Shown here piece by piece: positions 43,856-52,297 of a stretch of 64,000 nucleotides of DNA. The notes below the pieces were generated by a model that was given only the letters and a program-made list of their open reading frames with translations, ran no database searches and was not told the origin of the DNA. Numbering within the stretch: position 1 is the first letter of the stretch; each line of letters begins with the position of its first letter. The stretch lies in NCBI GenBank assembly GCA_002342585.1, contig DDQG01000009.1, positions 1-64,000 of the forward strand, read 5' to 3'. Source of the stretch: Prevotellaceae bacterium UBA2448 (GTDB lineage: Bacteria; Bacteroidota; Bacteroidia; Bacteroidales; Bacteroidaceae). Made by a program: the position numbers and the translations under genes.

Positions 43856-44956
43856 ATGGCGATAAAAACAAAGATTTCAGCTCAGGACGCAGTGGCTGTG
43901 CGTCGAATGCTCGACCAATGCAAGAATGTTGTGGTGGTAACTCATTACTCGCCCGACGGCGATGCTATAGGTTCAGCTCTAGCTATGTGGGAGTATCTGC
44001 AGAAGAAAGGTAAGCAGGCTACAGTTATCGTTCCTAACTTTTTTCCGGATTTTCTTAAGTGGATGAATGGGGCTGACCAAATCGTGCTATTTGAAAAACA
44101 GAAGGCTTTCTCATATAATCTGCTGAATATGGCCGATTTGGTTGTTGTGCTCGATCTTTGTGAGGCTTCTCGTATGGGTGAAGAGTTGGGAAGAGTGGTG
44201 AAGGGTTTGAAGCGTACAAATAAAATTGTTATCGACCATCACATGAACCCTGACAAGAAATTCGCAGATATCCTCGTTTCACATCCCGACTGTAGTAGTA
44301 CATGCGAACTTCTTTTCCGGGTATTTGTTGCAATGGATCAGGTATCTGTGTTGTCGAAGGCTGCTGCTGAAGATATTTATGCTGGTATGTACACTGATAC
44401 GGGCGGCTTTTCCTATAATAGCAACGATCCTGATGTGTTCAATATCATCGCAGAACTGCTGCGTAAGGGCATAGATAAAGATCGTATAGTACGGAATATA
44501 AATAACAATTTTACAGCTGAGCGTTTCCGTCTTATGGGTTATGTGCTCTACCAAAAGCTCCTTGTTTTACCTGAATATCATGCGTCAATATATAGTCTGA
44601 CAGCCGATGAATTGAAAACTTTTAAATATTTGAAAGGTGATATGGAAGGCGTGGTGAATATGCCGCTTCAGATTCGAGGACAAAAATTATCGATTTCTCT
44701 ACGTGAGGACCTCGAACACCCCATTATTTGGGTGTCGATACGTTCTTATGATGATGTTTCGGCTCGTGATATGGCTGAGCAGTTTTTTAATGGTGGCGGA
44801 CATTTCAATGCTGCCGGTGGTAAACTGGAAAACTGTACGATGGATGAGGCTATAGCGAAGGCAAAGGTTGCTATAGAAGCCTTCAGTGATGTACTTGCTG
44901 ACCCAATAGCACAAGATACACCTGTCGATGAATTGATTGAAAAAACTAATAAATAA
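43856..44956 (+). CDS. nrnA: DHH/DHHA1 phosphoesterase (NrnA-like nanoRNase / pAp phosphatase)
   Basis: About 366 residues. The DHH domain has VVTHYSPDGDAIGS (His30, Asp34, Asp36), VVVLDLCEASRM and VIDHHMNPDKKF. The DHHA1 domain has the FNGGGHFNAAGG signature near the C-terminus. NrnA-type enzymes degrade 2-5 nt RNAs and dephosphorylate pAp in the cytoplasm. GdpP-type sensor domains are absent, so c-di-AMP phosphodiesterase activity is less likely, although DHH proteins can act on pApA. GH97 follows 12 nt later. Confidence 0.85.
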   Translation: MAIKTKISAQDAVAVRRMLDQCKNVVVVTHYSPDGDAIGSALAMWEYLQKKGKQATVIVPNFFPDFLKWMNGADQIVLFEKQKAFSYNLLNMADLVVVLDLCEASRMGEELGRVVKGLKRTNKIVIDHHMNPDKKFADILVSHPDCSSTCELLFRVFVAMDQVSVLSKAAAEDIYAGMYTDTGGFSYNSNDPDVFNIIAELLRKGIDKDRIVRNINNNFTAERFRLMGYVLYQKLLVLPEYHASIYSLTADELKTFKYLKGDMEGVVNMPLQIRGQKLSISLREDLEHPIIWVSIRSYDDVSARDMAEQFFNGGGHFNAAGGKLENCTMDEAIAKAKVAIEAFSDVLADPIAQDTPVDELIEKTNK

Positions 44957-44968
44957 ATTAACGATTCT

Positions 44969-47008
44969 ATGAAAACAATGCGATTGCTGACATCTATTTT
45001 TACATGTCTATTTCTTAATGGAGCAACGATGTTTGCCGAACCTGTGGCTACAGTTTCAAGTCCTGATTCTCGATTAAAAGTAATTTTTGATTTTATCGGT
45101 GACAAACCTGTATATTCTGTCGATTTTATCGGAAATAATGTAATAGAAAATTCGCCTCTTGGATTTGTAGCAAATGTAGGTGATTTTACACAGAATATTT
45201 CCTTCGAAAAGTCTGTTGTGGCACATAAGGAATACGATTATTCTGTGCCTACAATCAAGAAGAGCAATGTACACGTAAATGCCAACCAACTGGTTGTTAC
45301 CTTGAAAAACAAACAGGGACACCGTTTCGAAGTGGAATTCATGGTAAGCAATAATGATGTGGCTTTTCGTTATCGTATTCCTAACCTCAGGGATAAGGCA
45401 AACGGACAGAAGTACTCTATTCGCATTATGAAAGAAGCTACAGGCTTCGACCTGCCTGCTGGAACAAAGACATTCCTTTCTCCACAGTCTGATGCTATGA
45501 TTGGATGGAAGGGTACAAAACCAAGTTATGAAGAAGAGTATGTTTTTGATGAACCCATGCAGACTCGTTCTAAGTATGGTCACGGTTATACTTTTCCTTG
45601 TTTGTTCCACTTGAATCCTGGTGTTGTAGGAAAAGAGGGATGGGTACTTATCTCTGAAACTGGTAATGACAGTCGCTATTGTGGCTGTCGTCTGTCAGAC
45701 ATGAAAGGGGGCGGACTCTACACTGTTGAGTTCCCGATGGCAGAGGAGAATAACGGTAACGGAACTCCAGAACCTGCTTTCGCGCTGCCTGGAAAAACTC
45801 CTTGGCGTACTATTACTGTAGGTGACAATCTTAAACCAATTGTTGAAACCACTGTTGCATGGGATTTCGTCGAACCTCGTTTCAAGTCTTCACATAATTA
45901 TAAATATGGAAAAAGCACCTGGTCGTGGATTGTTTGGCAGGATGATGCTATCTGCACTCCAGACCTTCGCCAATATGTTGATTTAGCAAAAACTATGGGT
46001 TATCCATACACTTTAGTAGATGCAGGATGGGATGTGAATATGGGACTTGACGGCACAGCAGACCTCGTTCGTTATGCTCGTTCTCAGGGCGTTGAGGTGT
46101 TCCTTTGGTACAGCTCAAGCGGATGGTGGAACGACATTACTCAGAGTCCTATCAATGTAATGTGTGATGCTATTGCCCGCAAACAATATATGAAATGGAT
46201 GCAGGAAATAGGTGTGAAGGGTATAAAAGTCGATTTCTTCGGAGGTGACAAACAGGAAACTATGCGTATCTACGAACAAATCTTGAGTGATGCTGATGAC
46301 TTCGGACTTATGGTTATCTTCCACGGGTGCACCCTTCCACGAGGCTGGGAACGAATGTATCCGAACTATGTGGGTAGTGAGGCAGTGTTGGCAAGTGAGA
46401 ACCTTTACTTCAGTCAGCATTTCTGTGACGTGGAGGCTCAAAATACGGCTCTTCATCCATTCTGTCGCAATACTGTTGCAAGTATGGAGTTTGGTGGCTG
46501 TTTCATGAATCGTCATATTCATCGTGGAAACAAGGGCGGAAATACTCGTAAGACTACCGATTGTCACGAGTTAGCAACTACGGTGCTTTTCCAGAATCCA
46601 ATTCAGAACTTTGCTATCACTCCAGAAAACCTGAATCCATCGATTGTTCCAGATAAAAAGTACGATTTCAACGCTCCCGGAGCTATTGCGCCAGCTATTA
46701 GTATGGATTTCCTTAAGAAGGTTCCTACAGTATGGGATGAGACTATTTTCATCGATGGTTATCCTGGTAAATATTGTGTCCTTGCTCGTCGTAGTGGACA
46801 AACTTGGTATATTGCTGGAAATAATGCAACAGGCACAACTCTCAATCTGACTCTCTCTCTTCCTATGCTTACAAAAGGAAGCACTGCTGCTCTATATAGT
46901 GATAATCTGAAAAATCGCGAGCCACAGAAAACGGAATTAAAAATCAGTAATCCTGCAAAGGTGAAAGTTTCTTTGGCTGACCAAGGTGGTTTTGTTATCG
47001 TTAAATAA
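44969..47008 (+). CDS. glycoside hydrolase family 97 (alpha-glucosidase or alpha-galactosidase)
   Basis: A 679-residue exported enzyme (signal peptide about 1-23). It has the GH97 layout: N-terminal beta-sandwich, central TIM barrel with KSTWSWIVWQDD, FLWYSSSGWWND, KGIKVDFFGGDKQE and NYVGSEAVLASEN, and a C-terminal beta domain. In GH97 some members are inverting alpha-glucosidases (SusB type) and others retaining alpha-galactosidases. Asp422 in KVDF is at the position where retaining members keep their nucleophile, which leans to the retaining type, but this needs alignment. Likely periplasmic. It lies 12 nt after nrnA, not beside a SusCD pair, and ends in a bidirectional terminator. Confidence 0.87.
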   Translation: MKTMRLLTSIFTCLFLNGATMFAEPVATVSSPDSRLKVIFDFIGDKPVYSVDFIGNNVIENSPLGFVANVGDFTQNISFEKSVVAHKEYDYSVPTIKKSNVHVNANQLVVTLKNKQGHRFEVEFMVSNNDVAFRYRIPNLRDKANGQKYSIRIMKEATGFDLPAGTKTFLSPQSDAMIGWKGTKPSYEEEYVFDEPMQTRSKYGHGYTFPCLFHLNPGVVGKEGWVLISETGNDSRYCGCRLSDMKGGGLYTVEFPMAEENNGNGTPEPAFALPGKTPWRTITVGDNLKPIVETTVAWDFVEPRFKSSHNYKYGKSTWSWIVWQDDAICTPDLRQYVDLAKTMGYPYTLVDAGWDVNMGLDGTADLVRYARSQGVEVFLWYSSSGWWNDITQSPINVMCDAIARKQYMKWMQEIGVKGIKVDFFGGDKQETMRIYEQILSDADDFGLMVIFHGCTLPRGWERMYPNYVGSEAVLASENLYFSQHFCDVEAQNTALHPFCRNTVASMEFGGCFMNRHIHRGNKGGNTRKTTDCHELATTVLFQNPIQNFAITPENLNPSIVPDKKYDFNAPGAIAPAISMDFLKKVPTVWDETIFIDGYPGKYCVLARRSGQTWYIAGNNATGTTLNLTLSLPMLTKGSTAALYSDNLKNREPQKTELKISNPAKVKVSLADQGGFVIVK

Positions 47009-47045
47009 ACAATGAAGGCTTCGGATTCCGAAGCCTTCATTGTTT
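47007..47045. terminator. bidirectional terminator between GH97 and aroB
   Basis: A perfect 39-nt inverted repeat: 19-bp arms 47007-47025 and 47027-47045 (AAACAATGAAGGC...). It lies between the stops of the convergent genes, 21 nt from the aroB stop, with AT-rich ends on both strands. Confidence 0.9.
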
Positions 47046-47065
47046 GTCTTTCGTTTTCGTCTATA

Positions 47066-48136
47066 TTATCCTTCTCTGAAGAAGTCCAACATCTCGTATA
47101 TTTCTTCTTTTGTAGCCGTCTGGTTTATACGAATATCACCTATGCCGCCAAGCAGTGTGAAGTTGATTGTGCCAGCAGTGTTCTTCTTATCGTGAGTCAT
47201 CAATTCGAAGAGTTGTGGATAGTCATTGCAGGTAACGGATAGTGTGCCGTATGAATCCTTAATAAACTGAACTGTTTGACGCATTATGTTGGTTGGAAAA
47301 CCAGTTTTAATACACGAGAGATAGAGTTCGCAAATCAGCCCCCAAGCTACTGCATATCCATGCAGAACAGGATGAATACCTTGAGGATTCTCTGGTTTAT
47401 TCTCGAATTGTAGGGCAAAACTTTCGAATGCATGGCCTACGGTGTGGCCTAAGTTCAGAGCTTTGCGTATTCCGTGTTCCTGAGGGTCTTCAGCTACGAT
47501 GTGTTCCTTCACTTCTACACTTGTGCTTACCATTTGTGCTAGGTGTGCGTAGTCAACATTGTTCAGATCAAATGAAAGCAGTTCTGCAAATGTCTTCATA
47601 TCAGAAATAAGTCCGTGTTTGAGCATCTCTGCATATCCGGAACAGATGTTCTGGTAGTCGAGTGTACGTAGAAACTGTGTGTCGATGAGAACCGTTGCCG
47701 GTTGGTTGAATACTCCGATTTCGTTTTTTAGTCCGTTGAAATTGATTCCCGTCTTGCCTCCGACACTTGCATCAACCATTGATAGCAGGGTAGTGGGAAT
47801 GTTTATAAAAGGAATGCCGCGTTTGAATGTGCTTGCAGCAAAACCTCCAAGGTCAGTAACCATTCCGCCTCCGAGGTTAATCATAAGTGAGTGGCGAGTG
47901 CCGCCTCCGTTCCCCATTTCTGTCCATACTTTTGCAATAGTATCGAGATTCTTATGGGTGTCGGTTCCCCCGATGATAATATGTGTTGCTTCAGAAATTC
48001 CCTCTACATCTTTGATAGTAGGGTAACAAAGACTGTAGGTGGTTGTGTCGCAAAGAAGGAAAAGACGGTCGTGCTTTATTTCTCTAAGCACTTCTGTCAG
48101 TTGTTGACATACATTGTTTGTAATTATAACCTTGTC
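47066..48136 (-). CDS. aroB: 3-dehydroquinate synthase
   Basis: About 356 residues. Second step of the shikimate pathway: DAHP to 3-dehydroquinate, NAD- and metal-dependent. GGGMVTDLGGFAASTFKRG and PTTLLSMVDASVGGKTG form the NAD/substrate loops. LGHTVGHAFE and HGYAVAWGL supply metal-binding His residues. The frame extends to a TTG at 48166, but that lies inside a TAACTTTG promoter box (48164-48171), so the GTG at 48136 (MDKVIITNNV) is preferred. Monocistronic, and convergent with GH97. Confidence 0.9.
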   Translation of the reverse strand, partial: DKVIITNNVCQQLTEVLREIKHDRLFLLCDTTTYSLCYPTIKDVEGISEATHIIIGGTDTHKNLDTIAKVWTEMGNGGGTRHSLMINLGGGMVTDLGGFAASTFKRGIPFINIPTTLLSMVDASVGGKTGINFNGLKNEIGVFNQPATVLIDTQFLRTLDYQNICSGYAEMLKHGLISDMKTFAELLSFDLNNVDYAHLAQMVSTSVEVKEHIVAEDPQEHGIRKALNLGHTVGHAFESFALQFENKPENPQGIHPVLHGYAVAWGLICELYLSCIKTGFPTNIMRQTVQFIKDSYGTLSVTCNDYPQLFELMTHDKKNTAGTINFTLLGGIGDIRINQTATKEEIYEMLDFFREG

Positions 48137-48163
48137 CACGATGGTTTTGTTTTTTTGATGGTG

Positions 48164-48171
48164 CAAAGTTA
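48164..48171 (-). promoter_or_regulatory. -7 box for aroB
   Basis: TAACTTTG on the minus strand, matching TAnnTTTG, 27 nt upstream of the GTG start. It overlaps the alternative TTG start and argues against it. Confidence 0.55.
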
Positions 48172-48216
48172 GATATTTCTATCTTGAAATTACCACTTTT
48201 CAGTAGCAAATAATGA

Positions 48217-49638
48217 TTATTGCATAATTTGCTCATTCTTCCAATTCACCAAGTACAGATTCTCGGTAGTACGTGTAATCGCTGTGTAAAGCCAACGGAA
48301 ATAATCTGGAGTGAGCATATCATCGGTCATGTATCCTTGATCAATAAAAGTGTTTGCCCATTGTCCGCCCTGAGCCTTATGACAAGTTATGGCATAAGCA
48401 TATTTCACTTGAAGAGCGTTATAATAAGGGTCTTTCTTCAGTGCTTCAAGCCGTTCTTTTTTTGTGCGCAGATCGGCATAATCCTCCATTACCTTGTTGT
48501 ATAGTTCGTGCTGTTGCTCGTTTGTAAGCGAAGGAGCTTCTGCCTGCAGAGCATCAAGCAGTATGGTGCAGTAGAGCGTGAAGTCATCGTAGTCGGGAAA
48601 TGATAGCTCGGCATCAATAAAGTGAAAACCATAGAATTCTCGTTCATTGCGGATTCGTTCCACTTTGACCATATCTCCATTTGCTATGAATTCTGGAGCA
48701 TCAATTTGTCCCTCTGTCCAGAAATAATTATTACGGGCAATCATCAGCATATCTCCCGATGAAATCTGTTCTTCGCGCCAAAGAATCTGATTACGTATTC
48801 CGTTGTTGTAAATATTAGCACGTTTGTTGCTACGGGTTATGACTATTGTTTGGTCATGTCCGTCGCGTCTATAGCATTCTTCAAGGGTTTCTATCAGTTC
48901 GTTTCCGGATATGTTATGTATGTCTGGAAAACCTTTTAGACGCAGTTGGGGAAGGGAGAAATACTCCTCCTGCTGCATAAGTGTACGCAGATGAGTGGCA
49001 TTCCATAGTATGCCTGATTGTTCTGTCTGGCGCACAACCTGTGTTATAGTGTAGCTTTCCACATCTATACCATAACTACGAATTACATCGTCTTGCAGAG
49101 CTGGACTTTCCTCATCGCCTACTGGTGGTAACTGAGCTGTGTCGCCCATGAGTATCAAACGACATCCCTTACCATTATATACAAAATGAATAAGATCGTC
49201 TAAAAGCATGCCTGTTCCGTAGATTGCATCACCTCCGGTCTGATTGCTAATCATTGATGCCTCATCACAGATAAACAATAGGTTAGCTTTCATGTTGTAA
49301 TTCAACGTGAAAATAGAATCCTGATCTATGCTCTTCTGTCTGTAAATTCTCTTGTGTATGGTATAGGCAGGGTGGTCGGAATAGGTGGAAAATACTTTTG
49401 CGGCTCTGCCTGTTGGAGCAATGAGCACGCATTCGCGTTTCAGTTCGTCCAAACTTCTGACCAAAGCGCTTATTAGGGATGTCTTGCCCGTACCAGCATA
49501 ACCTCGAAGGATGAATACTGATTCGCGATTTTCTGACAACAAAAAGTCGGTTAGCATACCTATTACTTCTGCCTGTTGTGGTGTAGGCTGATGTCCAAAT
49601 TTCTCTATTATTAGTTTCTGAAAGAAGTCTTTTAGCAT
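48217..49638 (-). CDS. RecD/Dda-like SF1 DNA helicase
   Basis: A 473-residue superfamily 1B helicase. Walker A is GYAGTGKTS (about 45-53) and Walker B is LLFICDEASMIS. GDTAQLPPVGDEESPAL is motif III, and the C-terminal UvrD_C_2 part has AITCHKAQGGQW and RWLYTAITRT (motifs V and VI). It is much shorter than RecD2 (about 720 or more residues) and lacks an N-terminal extension, so it resembles the compact Dda-like helicases common in Bacteroidota. Role in DNA repair or recombination is likely, but its partners are unknown. Divergent from the 49770 operon; no promoter box recognised for it. Confidence 0.85.
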   Translation of the reverse strand: MLKDFFQKLIIEKFGHQPTPQQAEVIGMLTDFLLSENRESVFILRGYAGTGKTSLISALVRSLDELKRECVLIAPTGRAAKVFSTYSDHPAYTIHKRIYRQKSIDQDSIFTLNYNMKANLLFICDEASMISNQTGGDAIYGTGMLLDDLIHFVYNGKGCRLILMGDTAQLPPVGDEESPALQDDVIRSYGIDVESYTITQVVRQTEQSGILWNATHLRTLMQQEEYFSLPQLRLKGFPDIHNISGNELIETLEECYRRDGHDQTIVITRSNKRANIYNNGIRNQILWREEQISSGDMLMIARNNYFWTEGQIDAPEFIANGDMVKVERIRNEREFYGFHFIDAELSFPDYDDFTLYCTILLDALQAEAPSLTNEQQHELYNKVMEDYADLRTKKERLEALKKDPYYNALQVKYAYAITCHKAQGGQWANTFIDQGYMTDDMLTPDYFRWLYTAITRTTENLYLVNWKNEQIMQ

Positions 49639-49665
49639 CTTTTTTCGAAAAAATCCTTTATTTAT

Positions 49666-49696
49666 TTTGTATTTTTCTCGCTTACTCGTACCTTTG
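49666..49696 (+). promoter_or_regulatory. Bacteroidetes-type promoter for the 49770-52297 operon
   Basis: TTTG at 49666-49669, 19 nt, then TACCTTTG at 49689-49696, a full consensus match. The leader to ATG 49770 is about 65 nt. Confidence 0.8.
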
Positions 49697-49769
49697 GCAC
49701 ACGAAATTTGCGTATTCTCGTAAATTGTCTTGCAAAATTAGTGATTTTAACTTTACATAATACAATATC

Positions 49770-50522
49770 ATGAACAAAAAAGTTATTAATGGCATTCTTG
49801 CAGTCCTCGTCCTTGGACTTTGCTATGCTTGTTACTCTAGTATTTATAGTGACATTGAGTTTGATGAAGAGAAAGCAGCTCGCGAAAAACTCGTTATCGC
49901 ACGCCTAATGCAAATCCGTGATGCAGAAGAGCAGTATCGCATGACTTTCGGCTATTATTGTGGTACATTGGATTCTCTGATTGACTACGTTAAGACAGGA
50001 AAAACTGTTGATAAGGTAATCAAGGAAGGTGAACTCACTGATGATCAGCTCGAGGCTGGTATGACAGAACGTGAAGCAGTACGTTTGGGTATTATAAAGC
50101 GTGATACAATTTGGATGACTGCTGCTGAAAAGCTTAACATTCCTTGTCCAGACTCTTTGAAGATTGTTCCAGTAGGTCGTCCTGCAGATGGCACTTTCTT
50201 TACTGTTAAGGCTGTTTACGACACAGAACATCCTATTGACACTGTATATCAGGGAACTATTCAGCTGAGAAAGAAAGATCAGTTCAATATGAAGTCAAAC
50301 GAATGGGAAAATCTTGTTGAGTTCCGTGCTCGTATCGACGATTATCTTGATGGCATGAACGAAAAGAAGATTAGAAATTTGAAGGCTGAACTGAAGAAAC
50401 TCCACAAGAACCATGCTGAGCTTATGTTTGATAACGAAGACGATACTGAGGGTGAATGGTACGGTTTGCGTATCGGTGACTTGTCAGACCCAAGCAATAA
50501 GATGGCTGGTAACTGGGAATAA
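49770..50522 (+). CDS. conserved membrane-anchored protein of unknown function
   Basis: A 250-residue protein with an N-terminal hydrophobic segment (about 4-24) that may be an anchor or uncleaved signal. A helical stretch EAEEQYR-like (about 48-60) and TFGYYCGTLDSLIDYV are followed by a beta-rich, charged middle and a helical Lys/Glu-rich end. The N-terminal layout, an anchor followed by a helix, loosely recalls pseudopilins, but there is no pilin cleavage motif that I can defend. It heads an operon with the DUF3822 gene (10 nt gap), rsmD and the VanZ-like gene. No function is assigned. Confidence 0.7.
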   Translation: MNKKVINGILAVLVLGLCYACYSSIYSDIEFDEEKAAREKLVIARLMQIRDAEEQYRMTFGYYCGTLDSLIDYVKTGKTVDKVIKEGELTDDQLEAGMTEREAVRLGIIKRDTIWMTAAEKLNIPCPDSLKIVPVGRPADGTFFTVKAVYDTEHPIDTVYQGTIQLRKKDQFNMKSNEWENLVEFRARIDDYLDGMNEKKIRNLKAELKKLHKNHAELMFDNEDDTEGEWYGLRIGDLSDPSNKMAGNWE

Positions 50523-50532
50523 TACGTTTTAA

Positions 50533-51342
50533 ATGAATAACGACAAAGTTTTAAATAAAAGTTTGTCCATTCGCATTTCTACGAATGGACTTTCTTTTTG
50601 TACTTATAGCCCTGGCGACAAGAAGGCTTTTGAGTATAAGAAGATAGATGTGCAACCGACCATTTCTCTGGCTGCAAATCTTAAGGATGCTCTGATGAGA
50701 GAACCCGAGTTGAAGGAAAACTACCAACGTGTTAACGTAATGATAGTTACACCTCATACCACTTGTATTCCTGTCGAAGATTTTGATCCAGAGGATGTAG
50801 AAACCATATACGAATTCAACTTCCCTGATTCTGACCAAACTCATATTAGTTATAACGTATTGAATAGATGGGGAATTGCTGTTATCTTTGGTATATCAAA
50901 AAATATCTATCAACTTCTGATAGATGATTTTCCACAAGCTCGTTTCTATGCGTCGCTTAGTACTATCATCGAACATATCGGTAATAAAGATAAATCAAGC
51001 CGTAAGAACAAGTTGTATGCATATGTTCTTGAACATGAACTCACCTTGTATGCATTCAGTAATGGTATGATGCGTTGTTTTAACACATTCCAAATAACAT
51101 CTGTTGACGACTGTGTGTATTACATTTTGAACATGATGCAACAATTGAAATTCAGTCAGGTAGATGATTCTTTACTGATAATAGGTAATACAGGTAAGGA
51201 AAAAGACTTACATTCTAAAGCGCGTGGTTTTGTGAAAGATGTGAGCATGGTGGATTGTAAAGAAGAGTTCCGAAATTCTATTACTGGTGGTGATGCATCT
51301 ATTCCTTATGACTTACAAACATTGCTAATCTGTGGTTTTTAA
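50533..51342 (+). CDS. DUF3822-family protein
   Basis: A 269-residue soluble protein. It is alpha/beta throughout, with an RNase H/actin-like feel in the N-terminal half (SLSIRISTNGLSFCTY) and in LYAYVLEHELTLYAFSNG near residue 160. I assign DUF3822 because this family is routinely found directly before rsmD in Bacteroidales, with similar size and opening. The biochemical role is unknown. Its TAA shares one base with the rsmD ATG (TAATG), implying coupled translation. Confidence 0.72.
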   Translation: MNNDKVLNKSLSIRISTNGLSFCTYSPGDKKAFEYKKIDVQPTISLAANLKDALMREPELKENYQRVNVMIVTPHTTCIPVEDFDPEDVETIYEFNFPDSDQTHISYNVLNRWGIAVIFGISKNIYQLLIDDFPQARFYASLSTIIEHIGNKDKSSRKNKLYAYVLEHELTLYAFSNGMMRCFNTFQITSVDDCVYYILNMMQQLKFSQVDDSLLIIGNTGKEKDLHSKARGFVKDVSMVDCKEEFRNSITGGDASIPYDLQTLLICGF

Positions 51343-51905
51343 TGAGGATAATCAGAGGAAGATATAAAGGACGACATTTTCCTACGCCTACCAACTTCAA
51401 GGCAAGACCGACAACAGACTTTGCCAAAGAGGGTCTGTTTAACGTTCTTGAAAATAACTATGTAGGTTTTAATGAGGCACCTACTGCACTCGACCTCTTT
51501 GCTGGCACAGGCAGTATTGGACTCGAATTTGCTAGTCGTGGATGTAGTAGGGTAGTGAGTGTGGAGAAGGATTTCAAACATTGGCAGTTCTTGCAACGTA
51601 TAGCGCACGAACTTAATGAAGGTATTTGGAAACCTATACATGCCGACGTTTTTAAATATGTCAAGCAAAACAGGGATACTTTTGATATAGTCTTTGCTGA
51701 TCCTCCATACAGTTTGCCTAACTTAGCAGAATTGCCAGATGTTGTTTTGGGAAAACCTGATACCAATCAAGCGGACAGCACAGTATTAGTAGATGGAGGA
51801 CTTTTTATTTTGGAACATGGTAAGGATTATGACTTTTCTGCCAATCCTTATTTTATAGATCATCGAAACTACGGTAGTGTGAACTTCAGTTTTTTTCGCC
51901 GATGA
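51342..51905 (+). CDS. rsmD: 16S rRNA (guanine966-N2)-methyltransferase
   Basis: A 187-residue SAM-dependent methyltransferase acting on 16S rRNA in the small subunit. MRIIRGRYKGR at the start, RPTTDFAKEGLFN, ALDLFAGTGSIGLEFASRG (motif I), and DIVFADPPYSLP (catalytic DPPY motif) are diagnostic. Size is normal. The stop overlaps the next gene start by 4 bp (ATGA). Confidence 0.93.
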   Translation: MRIIRGRYKGRHFPTPTNFKARPTTDFAKEGLFNVLENNYVGFNEAPTALDLFAGTGSIGLEFASRGCSRVVSVEKDFKHWQFLQRIAHELNEGIWKPIHADVFKYVKQNRDTFDIVFADPPYSLPNLAELPDVVLGKPDTNQADSTVLVDGGLFILEHGKDYDFSANPYFIDHRNYGSVNFSFFRR

Positions 51906-52297
51906 AAAAGTTTTTAAAAAGATGGAAATGGCTTACTATGGCAACTTTGGTCATAGTAATACTTTCTTTGGTGCCCATTCCTGATAATCCACCATTAGAG
52001 GATGTGCCTCTTATCGACAAATGGGTGCATTTCGTTATATATGCAGGATTGGTTTTTGCTGCGTGGTTAGACCGTTGGCAAAACAAATCCACCATTGGTT
52101 GGTGGACTTTCGCAGTATTGATTTGTCTGTTCGCTTCCCTACTTGGCGGATTTTTGGAAGTAGCACAAGGGTGTACAGGATATCGCAGTTGTGAAATGCT
52201 TGATTTTTATGCCGACACTATTGGTGCTTTGTTAGCTACGCTTATTGTCGTCGTGGGCCACCTCCTCCGGGGCGCTGACCACCGCCGCCCATTCTAA
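51902..52297 (+). CDS. VanZ-like small membrane protein
   Basis: A 131-residue protein with about four hydrophobic helices. VPIPDNPPLEDVPLIDKWVHFVIYAGL and the GGFLEVAQGCTGYRSCEMLDFYADTIGA region match the VanZ family pattern (K..H...Y..L, then E..Q....R..... D...N). Family members have poorly defined envelope roles, and the teicoplanin-resistance link of VanZ itself should not be transferred. The last 56 bp overlap the 3' end of the convergent beta-barrel gene. Confidence 0.82.
   Translation: MKKFLKRWKWLTMATLVIVILSLVPIPDNPPLEDVPLIDKWVHFVIYAGLVFAAWLDRWQNKSTIGWWTFAVLICLFASLLGGFLEVAQGCTGYRSCEMLDFYADTIGALLATLIVVVGHLLRGADHRRPF

Noticed and set aside
51902..52297. Glycopeptide-resistance gene
   Set aside because: VanZ-like topology alone does not indicate teicoplanin resistance; no vanHAX genes and a housekeeping operon context.
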